From Aureispira sp. CCB-QB1 (lineage in GTDB: Bacteria; Bacteroidota; Bacteroidia; Chitinophagales; Saprospiraceae): DNA of 64,000 nucleotides. Of the stretch, positions 28,267-37,224 are shown piece after piece. The notes below the pieces were generated by a model. It had not been told where the DNA came from, searched no databases, and saw only the letters and a program-made list of their open reading frames with translations. Where the stretch lies: assembly GCF_000724545.1 (NCBI RefSeq), contig NZ_JHBV01000016.1:391075-455074 (forward strand), written 5' to 3'. The translations under genes and the position numbers were made by a program. Numbering within the stretch: position 1 is the first letter of the stretch; each line of letters begins with the position of its first letter.

Positions 28267-29217
28267 ATGAATGAAATAAGAAAAATAGCTGCCCAAGTTT
28301 TTCACATCGAATCCGATTCTGTCAAAAGATTAACAGCGCTGCTCAATCAAGATTTTGACAAAGCAGTTGACATACTTTTTAATTGCAAAGGACGAATTGT
28401 AGTTTGTGGAATTGGCAAATCGGGATTGGTAGGCAAGAAAATTGCAGCAACACTAGCGAGCACTGGTTCTCCCAGTTTTTTTTTACACCCATCAGAAGCA
28501 ATTCATGGAGATTTGGGTATGTTGATGCCCCAAGATTGCTTTCTCAGTATCTCAAATTCTGGTGAGACAGATGAAATTCTACAAATTGTACCTTACGTTA
28601 AACAATTAGGGCTTCCACACATTACTTTAGTAGGAAATGTTCATTCAACGTTGGCACAAAATGCCGATGCGGTCTTAAACATTCAAGTACAGCAAGAAGC
28701 CTCTCCTATTTCTGTCGTTCCAATGGCATCGACAACAGCAACAATGGCGATGGGAGATGCCATTGCTACCGTTTTAATTCATTTGAGATCATTTGATGAG
28801 ACCGACTTTGCAAAATTCCACCCTGGTGGTTCTTTAGGACACAAACTGGTTACCAAAGTGGGAACTGAAATGCATCGACACAACTTGCCAACAGCATTAT
28901 TAGATACTACTGTTAAAGAGGTAATCATGAGTATGTCTAAAGGTATTTTTGGGATGATTGTCATTTTAGATGATACTCAAAAAATTGCGGGTGTCATTAC
29001 TGATGGCGACTTACGTAGGAGTTTAAATAAATTCCCTAGTAGTTCTTTTTTTGATCTAAAAGCTAAGGAAATGATGACACCAACACCTAAAACAATTCAA
29101 GAAGACTGTCCTTTGTGGGAGGCAGATCAATTGATGCTTGCTCATAAAATAACCGCATTACCAGTAGAAAAAGAAGGTCGATTAATTGGCATTCTTGCCA
29201 AACATCAGATCAAGTAA
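28267..29217 (+). CDS. kdsD: Arabinose-5-phosphate isomerase (KdsD/KpsF type)
   Basis: The enzyme interconverts ribulose 5-phosphate and arabinose 5-phosphate, the first step toward Kdo for lipopolysaccharide. An SIS domain (about residues 30-165) carries GIGKSGLVGKKIAATLASTG, the SISNSGETDEI loop and PMASTTATMAMGDA. Two CBS domains (about 200-316) follow, ending at LIGILAKHQIK. The 316-residue length is standard. A small gene starts 18 bases downstream, so the two probably share a transcript. No other Kdo gene is nearby. Confidence 0.93.
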   Translation: MNEIRKIAAQVFHIESDSVKRLTALLNQDFDKAVDILFNCKGRIVVCGIGKSGLVGKKIAATLASTGSPSFFLHPSEAIHGDLGMLMPQDCFLSISNSGETDEILQIVPYVKQLGLPHITLVGNVHSTLAQNADAVLNIQVQQEASPISVVPMASTTATMAMGDAIATVLIHLRSFDETDFAKFHPGGSLGHKLVTKVGTEMHRHNLPTALLDTTVKEVIMSMSKGIFGMIVILDDTQKIAGVITDGDLRRSLNKFPSSSFFDLKAKEMMTPTPKTIQEDCPLWEADQLMLAHKITALPVEKEGRLIGILAKHQIK

Positions 29218-29235
29218 GTAGATAAGTAGAATACT

Positions 29236-29694
29236 ATGGAATTAGAAGAATTATTACAAAAAGAAGACCCCGCTCATTGGGAAGTTGCTTTTAGAGATTA
29301 TGTTCAGAGTGGAAAAGTAGCTATAGATAATTTTTTATGGCAATGGCTTTGGGAACGTGTGGCATGGTCGGAGGAAGCTTACAGCTTGTTTTACAACAAC
29401 GCACCATTAGTAAAGGCAAACATCTTTGGAATCACAGTAACTATTACAGTAGGAGACCAAAACAAAAGGCGCTTTGTCAATGTAAGTCTGTTTGAGAGCA
29501 ACCCATATCATCCCGACTTTGAAGAATTTGTCATTGTCGATGATAAAGAATGGCGCTTTTCATCCATTGGCAATCCTTATATTGATGAACCCAATTATAA
29601 ATTTTGGGAGAAAGCACTCTTCTGCAAACTCGTCAATGTCGCTTTTGAAGAACGAAAGGGATTAGATTTTTTAATTGAGCGATCTAGACGCTAG
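29236..29694 (+). CDS. Conserved-looking protein of unknown function downstream of kdsD
   Basis: This is a 152-residue soluble protein without signal peptide or membrane segment. It is rich in aromatics and acidic residues (WQWLWERVAWSEEAYSLFYNN at its helical N-terminal part), followed by a beta-rich half (FGITVTITVGD, RFVNVSLFESNPYHPDFEEFVIVDD). I recognise no family. The 18-base gap to kdsD indicates co-transcription. A link to Kdo synthesis is only a contextual guess. Confidence 0.75.
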   Translation: MELEELLQKEDPAHWEVAFRDYVQSGKVAIDNFLWQWLWERVAWSEEAYSLFYNNAPLVKANIFGITVTITVGDQNKRRFVNVSLFESNPYHPDFEEFVIVDDKEWRFSSIGNPYIDEPNYKFWEKALFCKLVNVAFEERKGLDFLIERSRR

Positions 29695-29784
29695 AATTCT
29701 GGTAGCAACCCATAACTAATTTGCTAATTTTTCTTTTATGAATCGCTAAAATGTTGTTATTTTTAGCCCTTTATTATTTTATAG

Positions 29785-29979
29785 TAGTTCGTTGATTAGT
29801 TCGCTACGCTCATGAGGGCGCAAGCTTAGTTTTTTACTTTTTTACCAAAAAGATAAAAAAGCACATTTATATTAGTTTGATAATCAAATTTTTAACACAA
29901 AACGCAACAAATTTACAACTTATTGATTATCAAACTAATAAAGTTTAGCTGCGCTGCTACTCCGTGGTTTCAACGAACT
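29785..29979. repeat. 195-bp intergenic element with terminal inverted repeats and nested palindrome, copy R6
   Basis: The ends AGTTCGTTGA (29785-29794) and TCAACGAACT (29970-29979) are perfect inverted repeats, identical to those at 16991-17087. Inside, ATTAGTTTGATAATCAA (29871-29887) pairs perfectly with 29923-29939. The right 28 bases match the complement of 16991-17018 at 27 positions. The element ends 31 bases before the recG start. Confidence 0.9.
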
Positions 29980-30010
29980 ATTGATTTTATTGACGTTTAG
30001 TACATCATTT

Positions 30011-32119
30011 ATGTTAAATACCTCTATCGAATATTTAAAAGGTGTTGGCTCTGCCAAAGCAGATCTACTCAAAAAAGAGTTGGGTATTTTTTCTTATATA
30101 CAACTCTTACAACACTACCCTTTTCGTTATGTAGACAAAACAAAATTTCATAAAATCAAAGATGTCAAAGAGGAAGGGGACTATGTTCAAATAAAAGGAA
30201 TACTTAGGCGTATTGATAGTATTGGTGATGGTCGAAAACGTCGTATGAAAGGCGTTTTCAGAGATGAAACGGGGATGCTTGAGCTAACTTGGTTTAAAGG
30301 TCTTAATTGGGTTCAAAATTTACAAATAGGCATGGAATATATTGTCTATGGTAAGCCTAGTATTTTTAAAGGAAAGGTTAGTATTGTACACCCCGATATA
30401 GTGTTGTTTACGGAAGCCAAAAAAGCAAATCCGTCCACCTTAGAGCCGGTCTACCCGACTACAGACAAATTGCGTAACAAACGTCTTGATAGCAAAGGAA
30501 TGCTAGTTATCATGAAAAACTTATTCATGAAAATTCATCCCCAACGCCATCTTATTCCAGAATCATTGCCAGATTACTTGCTCGAAAAATTGCGATTTCC
30601 TAGTCGTTACGCAACATGGATGGGCATTCATTTTCCTAGAGACAAAGCACAGCGAGACTTGGCTCAAAAGCGCATCAAATTTGAAGAGTTTTTCTTCCTT
30701 CAATTGCGAATGCTGCGAACCAAACATCAAAAGAAAGTTGGTATCCGTGGCTTTATTTTTAGCAAGATAGGACATTATTTTAATACCTTTTATCAAAATA
30801 ACCTAAAGTTCGAGCTTACCAATGCTCAAAAACGAGTCATTAAAGAAATTCGTGCTGATATAGCCACAGGACACCAAATGAACCGCTTGTTACAAGGGGA
30901 TGTAGGAAGTGGAAAAACAATCGTAGGCTTTATGTGCTTACTCATTGCTATTGATAATGGCTTTCAAACAGCCTTAATGGCGCCTACCGAAATTTTAGCG
31001 CAGCAGCATTATCAATCCATTCTAGAAATGGCTGAAGGCTTGAATCTCAATATTGGAATTTTAACGGGTACTGTTAAAGGAAAACGTCGAAAAGCTGTTT
31101 TGGAACAACTGGAAGCAGGAGAAATTGATCTGCTGATTGGTACTCATGCTTTAATCGAAGCCCCTGTCAAATTTAAAAATTTGGGTTTTGTTATTGTTGA
31201 TGAGCAGCATCGCTTTGGTGTTGTTCAACGCTCTAAAATGTGGCGTAAAAATCCAACCAATCCTCCACATATTTTGGTCATGACGGCAACTCCAATTCCT
31301 AGAACTTTAGCTATGACGGCCTATGGGGATTTGGATGTATCGGTCATTGATGAAATGCCTCCTGGTCGTAAACCTATTAACACATTCCACAAATTTGAAA
31401 GTCAACGATTGTGGACATTTGGGCAAATGAAGCGTGAAATTGCGAAAGGGCATCAAGTATATATTGTTTATCCCTTGATCGAAGAATCTGAATATGAAGG
31501 TTTGAGCGAAGTAAAAGACTTAATGGAAGGATACGCTACCATCGAACGAGAGTTCCCTAAACCTCATTACCAAATTTCTATTGTTCATGGTCGCCAAAAA
31601 CCAGCTGACAAAGAAGCTGAAATGCAACGCTTTGCACGAGGAGAAACTCAAATTTTAATGGCAACAACCGTTATCGAAGTAGGGGTTAATGTTCCGAATG
31701 CTAGTATGATGATTATTGAAAATGCAGAGCGCTTTGGATTGGCTCAATTGCACCAATTAAGAGGGCGTGTAGGCCGTGGAGGTGGTGATGCCTATTGTAT
31801 TTTAATGACAGGATTTAAATTGTCTGCTGACGGTCGTTTTAGAATGCAAACGATGGTTGAAACCACAGATGGGTTTAAGATTTCAGAAGCAGATCTCAAA
31901 CTCCGAGGTCCTGGTAATATTGAAGGAACGCAACAATCAGGCGTACTCAATTTAAAACTAGCCAATATTGCGCAAGATGGTGCTATTTTAAGAGCAGCTA
32001 GAAGTATTGCACAAGAAATTTTGGAAGAAGACCCCTTATTAAAAGATCCTAAAAATGCCCCTTTGCTGCGTCAACTGAAATTATCACAAAGAAAACAAGG
32101 CTTTGGGCAAATTAGTTAA
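30011..32119 (+). CDS. recG: ATP-dependent DNA helicase RecG
   Basis: RecG remodels stalled replication forks and branched DNA. The ATG at 30011 (MLNTSIEYLKGVGSAKADLL) is the usual family start; an upstream in-frame TTG at 29981 would sit against repeat DNA. An N-terminal wedge/OB region (about residues 60-150, with EGDYVQIKGILRR) precedes the helicase core: Walker A GDVGSGKT, motif II DEQH, motif III MTATPIPRTLAM, and motif VI QLRGRVGRG. Length (702) and motif order are standard. It is a single gene whose leader is largely formed by repeat copy R6. Confidence 0.95.
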   Translation: MLNTSIEYLKGVGSAKADLLKKELGIFSYIQLLQHYPFRYVDKTKFHKIKDVKEEGDYVQIKGILRRIDSIGDGRKRRMKGVFRDETGMLELTWFKGLNWVQNLQIGMEYIVYGKPSIFKGKVSIVHPDIVLFTEAKKANPSTLEPVYPTTDKLRNKRLDSKGMLVIMKNLFMKIHPQRHLIPESLPDYLLEKLRFPSRYATWMGIHFPRDKAQRDLAQKRIKFEEFFFLQLRMLRTKHQKKVGIRGFIFSKIGHYFNTFYQNNLKFELTNAQKRVIKEIRADIATGHQMNRLLQGDVGSGKTIVGFMCLLIAIDNGFQTALMAPTEILAQQHYQSILEMAEGLNLNIGILTGTVKGKRRKAVLEQLEAGEIDLLIGTHALIEAPVKFKNLGFVIVDEQHRFGVVQRSKMWRKNPTNPPHILVMTATPIPRTLAMTAYGDLDVSVIDEMPPGRKPINTFHKFESQRLWTFGQMKREIAKGHQVYIVYPLIEESEYEGLSEVKDLMEGYATIEREFPKPHYQISIVHGRQKPADKEAEMQRFARGETQILMATTVIEVGVNVPNASMMIIENAERFGLAQLHQLRGRVGRGGGDAYCILMTGFKLSADGRFRMQTMVETTDGFKISEADLKLRGPGNIEGTQQSGVLNLKLANIAQDGAILRAARSIAQEILEEDPLLKDPKNAPLLRQLKLSQRKQGFGQIS

Positions 32120-32166
32120 GTCGTCTTTCTTGTGAGTATACAAAATTTTGGAAACAGTACTTTTTC

Positions 32167-32880
32167 TTATTCTTCTATTTCTAAATATTTTGGAAAAATT
32201 TTGGGTTGTCGTACAAATTGCAATCCTTTTTTATAAGAAAAAAGGGCTTCTTTATTTTTATCTAACATCTTATTATACAAAGAAATAGAATCAGGCGTAA
32301 TTACACCATGCACTTCTACATATTTGATAATATCTGACAAATTTCGACGGCAAGCACCTCCTGTAATTGTAAATTTATTTTGGTTATTTCTTGTAATTAT
32401 AGCTGTACATCCTTCGTTATAAATCAAATCATCTACATCCAAATTTGCTAAAGGCTCTTTTTTTCTCCAATCACTAACATATCGATCTTTATTGGGTAGA
32501 TCATACATTACGATTTCCATTGTCTCACGGTCTTTTTTCTTGAAATTCCAAACCTCTTGTGAGAGCAAATCATCTGGTCGGTCTTCTTGTAGCCAACAAA
32601 CATACAACCAATATTCATCTCCTCTTTTAGGCCAGATTGGGACAGAAATAATTTCTTGACTTCTATAGAGAGGAGAGCTTTCGCGTCTCGATTGTTTTTT
32701 ATTAGAAAAAAGTCCCAAGTACATGTTAAAAACTTTTTCCAATCTGTTTTCCGTTTCTCTTATTTCCGTACTATTTTTTGTTCTATCTAAGTAATTATAC
32801 TGTTCTTTATTACACGAGTCAAACAGTACAACACAACTTAAAATTATTGCTGATACAAAAAATGTAAAATATACTTTCAT
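32167..32880 (-). CDS. Putative lipoprotein of unknown function
   Basis: The 237-residue product starts with a hydrophobic segment ending at LFDSC, a plausible lipoprotein site. The mature part is highly charged and has aromatic-rich segments (PKRGDEYWLYVCWLQEDRPDDLLSQEVW) and GACRRNLSD near residue 175. The layout resembles CpcT/CpeT-like beta-barrel lipoproteins (an early P...R...Y segment and a central F-x-x-x-D-R-x-x-M pattern), but I cannot confirm this. It converges with recG across 47 bases. The function is unknown. Confidence 0.7.
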   Translation of the reverse strand: MKVYFTFFVSAIILSCVVLFDSCNKEQYNYLDRTKNSTEIRETENRLEKVFNMYLGLFSNKKQSRRESSPLYRSQEIISVPIWPKRGDEYWLYVCWLQEDRPDDLLSQEVWNFKKKDRETMEIVMYDLPNKDRYVSDWRKKEPLANLDVDDLIYNEGCTAIITRNNQNKFTITGGACRRNLSDIIKYVEVHGVITPDSISLYNKMLDKNKEALFSYKKGLQFVRQPKIFPKYLEIEE

Positions 32881-33070
32881 GAATCTTTTTTAGATAATTA
32901 GCTACTATTCATTCCAATGACTTCACTACCCCTCTTTAAAATTCCTAACAAACTAGCTAACAACAAGTTAAACCAAACGGTTGTATTGGAATTTTTTCTA
33001 TAAAATGATATATACTAAAATTTGGTAGAGGGACAAGGATAAAGATATTATTTTTTGGTAGATAATCTAT

Positions 33071-33130
33071 GATAGTAGTCCGCTGATTTTTTAGTTTTTT
33101 ACAACGAAGCAAACACCTCTACAAGCCAAG
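33071..33130. repeat. Intergenic repeat fragment, copy R7
   Basis: TAGTCCGCTGATTTTTTAGT matches the left-end module seen at 15227 and, partly, 56323. It sits in the roughly 390-base gap 32881-33271, where I see nothing else. Confidence 0.5.
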
Positions 33131-33271
33131 GAAGCCAATCAACACAAAAAATCTACAACTATAAAGCAGCAACATAACTAAGTATTAGTCAGATAGTAGG
33201 CATAAAATAAAAGAACGAAGTAATTAGACCAACCTAACTACTTCGCTCTATTCTTAATTCATATCAATGAA

Positions 33272-33670
33272 TTACAAATCGTACCCCTTTGCCAAGAAGG
33301 CACCATCCTCTCTAAAATGAGCTTCAAATTCTTCTCCTGTATCAGCAGATTTTAACTCTAATTCGTAAGAAACATCACCATTGCTATACTGCACCATACT
33401 CGCTTCCTCTATACTATGGTCTTCAAAAGTAGCATTCGCAGCAGCAATAATTGCTTCAGGAACATCTTCTAAGTCCATAGAGATTTCTGTCAAAAGCAAA
33501 TGTCCCGTTACTGTAATTTCTACTTCAAATTCCACTTCACCATTATCAAATGAAGCTTCATAAATTTTAGCTGGAACCTCCCATCCCCACTCTACATCAC
33601 TTAAGCTTACATCAGGATAATAATCTTTAAATACGCGTAAAATTTCACTAGGTACAAAAAACTCGTCCAT
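33272..33670 (-). CDS. PepSY-like (BLIP-like) small protein without signal peptide
   Basis: The 132-residue acidic protein has two consecutive copies of the PepSY-like pattern: a helix with P...I...F...YP (VPSEILRVFKDYYPD; VPEAIIAAANATFED) followed by a beta hairpin (YEASFDNGEVEFEVEI; VQYSNGDVSYELELKS). This is the fold of the DUF2874 / PepSY-like family, usually periplasmic in Bacteroidota. Here no signal peptide is visible: the chain begins MDEFFVPSEI at its first helix. It may therefore be cytosolic, unless a start upstream has been missed. The function is unknown. Confidence 0.75.
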   Translation of the reverse strand: MDEFFVPSEILRVFKDYYPDVSLSDVEWGWEVPAKIYEASFDNGEVEFEVEITVTGHLLLTEISMDLEDVPEAIIAAANATFEDHSIEEASMVQYSNGDVSYELELKSADTGEEFEAHFREDGAFLAKGYDL

Positions 33671-33749
33671 TGTTTTATAGTTTATTATTTTATAATCTTA
33701 TTCGTTTCACAAACACATGATCCCCCAATACAAGGAAGATAGTGCCTTT

Positions 33750-34745
33750 TTATTGAGTAGCCAACTGTCTAAAATAGTCTACTGTAATAGCCAATCCTTT
33801 TTCAAAATCAAACTGAGGGTCGTAATCTAATAATTTTTGAGCCTTCGATATATCTGCCTGAGAATCTCGGATATCTCCTGCCCTAGGGGCACGATGAGTT
33901 GGCATTTTTTCAGGAACTCCAGCAGCTTTCCGAACCCCTTTGAACAAATCCAATACCGTGTAACGCCCCCCACAACCAACATTATACACTTGATTTAAAG
34001 CCTCTGTATTGGTCGTTAACATAGCCTTGATATTGATTTGCACAACATTTTCAATAAATGTAAAATCCCGTGTTTGTCCTCCATCTCCATTGATAAATAC
34101 TTCTTTATCATGCATACAAGCATCGGCAAACAAAGGGATAACCGCAGCATACGCCCCTTTAGGACTTTGTCTCGGTCCAAAAACATTAAAATATCGAAAA
34201 CCAATAAACTCCATATCATACAAGCGCCCAAAGTTCTCTGCAAACAGTTCATTGGATAACTTTGTAATAGCATAAGGGGATAGAGGTTTGCCTATTCGAT
34301 CCTCTACTTTAGGTAAATTAGGCTCATCGCCATATACGGAAGATGAAGAAGCATACACAAAACGCTTAATCCCTTGCTCGTATGCCGCAAAAGCCATGTT
34401 GACAAAGCCATCGACATTATGTGCAGTGGTAGCATAAGGCTCTTGAATAGATCGAGGCACAGATCCCATTGCTGCTTGATGACAAACGATATCCACTCCT
34501 TCACAAGCTTTTTTGCAAACCTCCAAATCACGAATATCTCCTTCTATAAATTGATAATTTGGATGTGTCAAAAATGGCTCAACATTCGACTTAAACCCTG
34601 TTAAAAAGTTATCTAAAACAATTACCTTTTTTACCTTATATTTTAACAAATACTCAACAAGATTGGATCCAATAAAGCCAGCTGCTCCTGTAATTAAAAT
34701 GGTTTTATCTTCTAATGATGTTGTATGATAAGGTATCTCGTACAT
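33750..34745 (-). CDS. NAD-dependent nucleotide-sugar epimerase, WbpP/TviC-like
   Basis: This is an extended SDR enzyme. Residues 17-24 form the NAD site GAAGFIGS; ASSSSVYGDEP and YAITK supply the catalytic Ser, Tyr and Lys. The stretches HQAAMGSVPRSIQEP, GFRYFNVFGPRQSPKGAYAAVIP and INGDGGQTRDFTFIENV closely resemble UDP-N-acetylglucosamine 4-epimerases of the WbpP/TviC group, so the product is probably UDP-GalNAc or a uronic derivative for surface polysaccharide. The exact substrate is inferred. The asparagine synthetase gene upstream on the same strand fits a polysaccharide setting, although no glycosyltransferase lies in the window. Confidence 0.87.
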   Translation of the reverse strand: MYEIPYHTTSLEDKTILITGAAGFIGSNLVEYLLKYKVKKVIVLDNFLTGFKSNVEPFLTHPNYQFIEGDIRDLEVCKKACEGVDIVCHQAAMGSVPRSIQEPYATTAHNVDGFVNMAFAAYEQGIKRFVYASSSSVYGDEPNLPKVEDRIGKPLSPYAITKLSNELFAENFGRLYDMEFIGFRYFNVFGPRQSPKGAYAAVIPLFADACMHDKEVFINGDGGQTRDFTFIENVVQINIKAMLTTNTEALNQVYNVGCGGRYTVLDLFKGVRKAAGVPEKMPTHRAPRAGDIRDSQADISKAQKLLDYDPQFDFEKGLAITVDYFRQLATQ

Positions 34746-35028
34746 GTTTGATGTTAATAGCTCGAATTATATTCGATGGTTTGATAATTGGTAACGAAAA
34801 TACAAAGTTCTTATAATTAATTGGCAGCCGATCCCAATAAGTTGCCTATTTTTTTATTGCATACAACCTAAAGCGATTAGAGATACTTTATGGACTCTCT
34901 ACTTATGTATTTTGTTAAGCAGTCTGAAAACCATTTTTGAATTTTCTCTGCATCAAATACCAAACCCAATAAAAAGGACTGGCTAGCCTCTCCTCTCTCC
35001 TAACTTTACTTACTTGACATTAACAGTT

Positions 35029-36957
35029 TTAAACCTTTTCATTTTTTATCCAACGCAAATACCATTGATGTAGGGTGTATAAAAACCATATAAAATGGGG
35101 ATTGATATATGTTTTCTGTTGGATAAAGTTATCAATAATCCGCTGTATTTCATTTTTGTTTAATTGAAAAGTAGTCAAAAATGCTTGATCGGATTTAATA
35201 CTTAACAAAGGCTCCTTTAAAGAACTCAACAGCCATTTTTGGATAGGAATGGAAAATCCTTGTTTAGGACGTTCAATCAACTCCTGAGGCACATGCTTGT
35301 ATAATATTTTTCGCAATAAATATTTAGTATCCTTTCCTTTAATCTTTAGATTATCAGGCAGCTGCATGGCAAATTCAATGATTTTATGATCCAAAAAAGG
35401 GTCTCGCCCCTCCAATGCAACAGCCATGGTTGCACGATCTACTTTGGTCATAATATCGCCTTCTAAGTAGGTATCTATATCTACCATTCCCAAATAGGAA
35501 ATCAATCGTTGTGCTTCTATTTCCAAGTTGGTTGCATAGCGATTTTGATAAGCACCATGAAGGCGTATCAAATCTTTCTGAGCAATGTACGTCGATGAAA
35601 TGTTAAAAAAGTCTAAGGTATCTTTGGCTCCCAATGCATTCACTAGTTTGGGAAATTTATTACTTACATTTTTATAATTCTTTAGAATAGGAATTTTCGA
35701 ACTATTTTGCTCTAGCCAAAGTGGATTAACCCCTGCACTTACCCCTTTTAAGGTCGAACGCAGTAAACTTGGCAAGCGCTGAATTTTGGGGTAGAAATTT
35801 TGTGTAATCTCGTACTTTGTATATCCACCAAATATTTCATCTCCTCCATCAGACGATAAGCTGACAGTGACCTGTTCTCTGGCCATTTTTGATACCAAAT
35901 AGGTTGGAATACCTGAACTATCGCCAAAAGGTTCATCATACATTTCGGGCAATAATGGAATGACTTGTTCAAAGTCTTTTTCGGTACAGTATAGTTCATG
36001 ATGTTCTGTCCCTAAATGCGTTGCTACTGCTTTTGCATGCTGTGCTTCGTTGTATTCTTTGTCATGAAAACCAATTGTAAAAGTTTTCAATTGCCGCCCT
36101 TGTTTCTTTTGAAGTAACGCCGTTACTGTTGAAGAATCAATACCTCCGCTCAAAAAAGCACCAACAGGAACATCTGCGACCATTCTCAACTCAAAGCTTT
36201 CTGTTAATAAATGCTCTAATTCCTCTTCGAGTTCAGCTTCTGACGCAGTACTAATCGACGTATTGGCGTAGACTTCCTGTACATTCCAGTATTTTTCTAT
36301 TTTTATTTGTTGCTGCGTATCTAACTCCAAATAAGCTCCTGCGGGTAGTTTGTGAGCATACTCAAATATACAATGTGGGTAGGGAATGTATCCTTGTTGC
36401 AAATATAACGATACTGCTTTTTGATCAATTGTTTTATCAAATTTAGGATGCTGATGAAATGCTTTTAACTCGGAGGCAAACAAAAACAAGCCATCTTTCC
36501 AATACCAGAACAAGGGTTTGACTCCAACTCGATCTCTACAAACAGTTAATTGATTTGTTTTCTGATTAAAAAGGGCAAAAGCAAAGAATCCTCTAAATTC
36601 ATGAACCATTTTTTTTCCCCATGCTTTAAAAGCTTTTAGGATAACTTCTGTATCTGTCCCCGTTTCAAATTGGAAGCCTTCTAACTCCAACTTTTTACGG
36701 ATTTCCATAAAATTATAGATTTCTCCATTGAATACGATCACCCATTCTTCCCAAAACATGGGCTGTTGACCTGCTGGACTCAAATCTAAAATAGACAGTC
36801 GGCGGTGTCCAAATCCCAAACCTATATCACCATTAATATACGCTCCTGCACTATCAGGTCCTCCATGTTGCAAGCTATCTCGCATCGAAATTAGGGTATC
36901 TTGAAGTGGGTAAGTATGGTCATAATTCAAATCCCAAAAACCTGTTATTCTACACAT
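35029..36957 (-). CDS. asnB: Asparagine synthetase (glutamine-hydrolysing)
   Basis: An N-terminal class II glutaminase domain has the nucleophile Cys2 (MCRITGFWD), RRLSILDLSPAGQQP and FNGEIYN. The C-terminal synthetase domain has the ATP pyrophosphatase loop SGGIDSS (residues 270-276) and SDGGDEIFGGY. The 642-residue length fits the AsnB forms common in Bacteroidota exopolysaccharide clusters, which amidate asparagine or sugar-acid precursors. It uses glutamine and ATP in the cytosol. The gap to the WbpP-like epimerase is about 280 bases, so a shared promoter is not certain. Either asparagine synthesis or a cell-surface amidation role is possible. Confidence 0.9.
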   Translation of the reverse strand: MCRITGFWDLNYDHTYPLQDTLISMRDSLQHGGPDSAGAYINGDIGLGFGHRRLSILDLSPAGQQPMFWEEWVIVFNGEIYNFMEIRKKLELEGFQFETGTDTEVILKAFKAWGKKMVHEFRGFFAFALFNQKTNQLTVCRDRVGVKPLFWYWKDGLFLFASELKAFHQHPKFDKTIDQKAVSLYLQQGYIPYPHCIFEYAHKLPAGAYLELDTQQQIKIEKYWNVQEVYANTSISTASEAELEEELEHLLTESFELRMVADVPVGAFLSGGIDSSTVTALLQKKQGRQLKTFTIGFHDKEYNEAQHAKAVATHLGTEHHELYCTEKDFEQVIPLLPEMYDEPFGDSSGIPTYLVSKMAREQVTVSLSSDGGDEIFGGYTKYEITQNFYPKIQRLPSLLRSTLKGVSAGVNPLWLEQNSSKIPILKNYKNVSNKFPKLVNALGAKDTLDFFNISSTYIAQKDLIRLHGAYQNRYATNLEIEAQRLISYLGMVDIDTYLEGDIMTKVDRATMAVALEGRDPFLDHKIIEFAMQLPDNLKIKGKDTKYLLRKILYKHVPQELIERPKQGFSIPIQKWLLSSLKEPLLSIKSDQAFLTTFQLNKNEIQRIIDNFIQQKTYINPHFIWFLYTLHQWYLRWIKNEKV

Positions 36958-37224
36958 TTGTCTTTTGTTTGGTGTTTAAAAGCTGGCACACAAAGTTGTT
37001 TTATCATCCAAAAATCTTCGTTGAATGCTTCCAAATGAAAAAAGCTTAACACAAAAGTAAAATAATGCCTTGATTCTATTTCTTTTTCTAACTTTTTTTG
37101 ACAATTTTTGTAGTATAGAGTAATTACAATTACTTTTTGTATTCAAAATATACTTTTTAATAAAATTATTAAATTCATCACCCAAAGGGATTGGGTTTGA
37201 TAATTACAATTATCATTATACAGC

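Noticed and set aside
29981..30010. TTG start for RecG adding 10 residues
   Set aside because: It lies at the edge of the repeat and the added residues do not match the RecG family start, whereas the ATG at 30011 does.
33381..34604. Several 60-90 codon frames on both strands over the PepSY-like and epimerase genes
   Set aside because: All overlap strongly supported genes in other frames and show no domain pattern.
36976..37185. Minus-strand 69-codon frame upstream of asnB
   Set aside because: AT-rich, lysine/asparagine-rich translation with no motif; more likely the shared promoter region of asnB and sucB.
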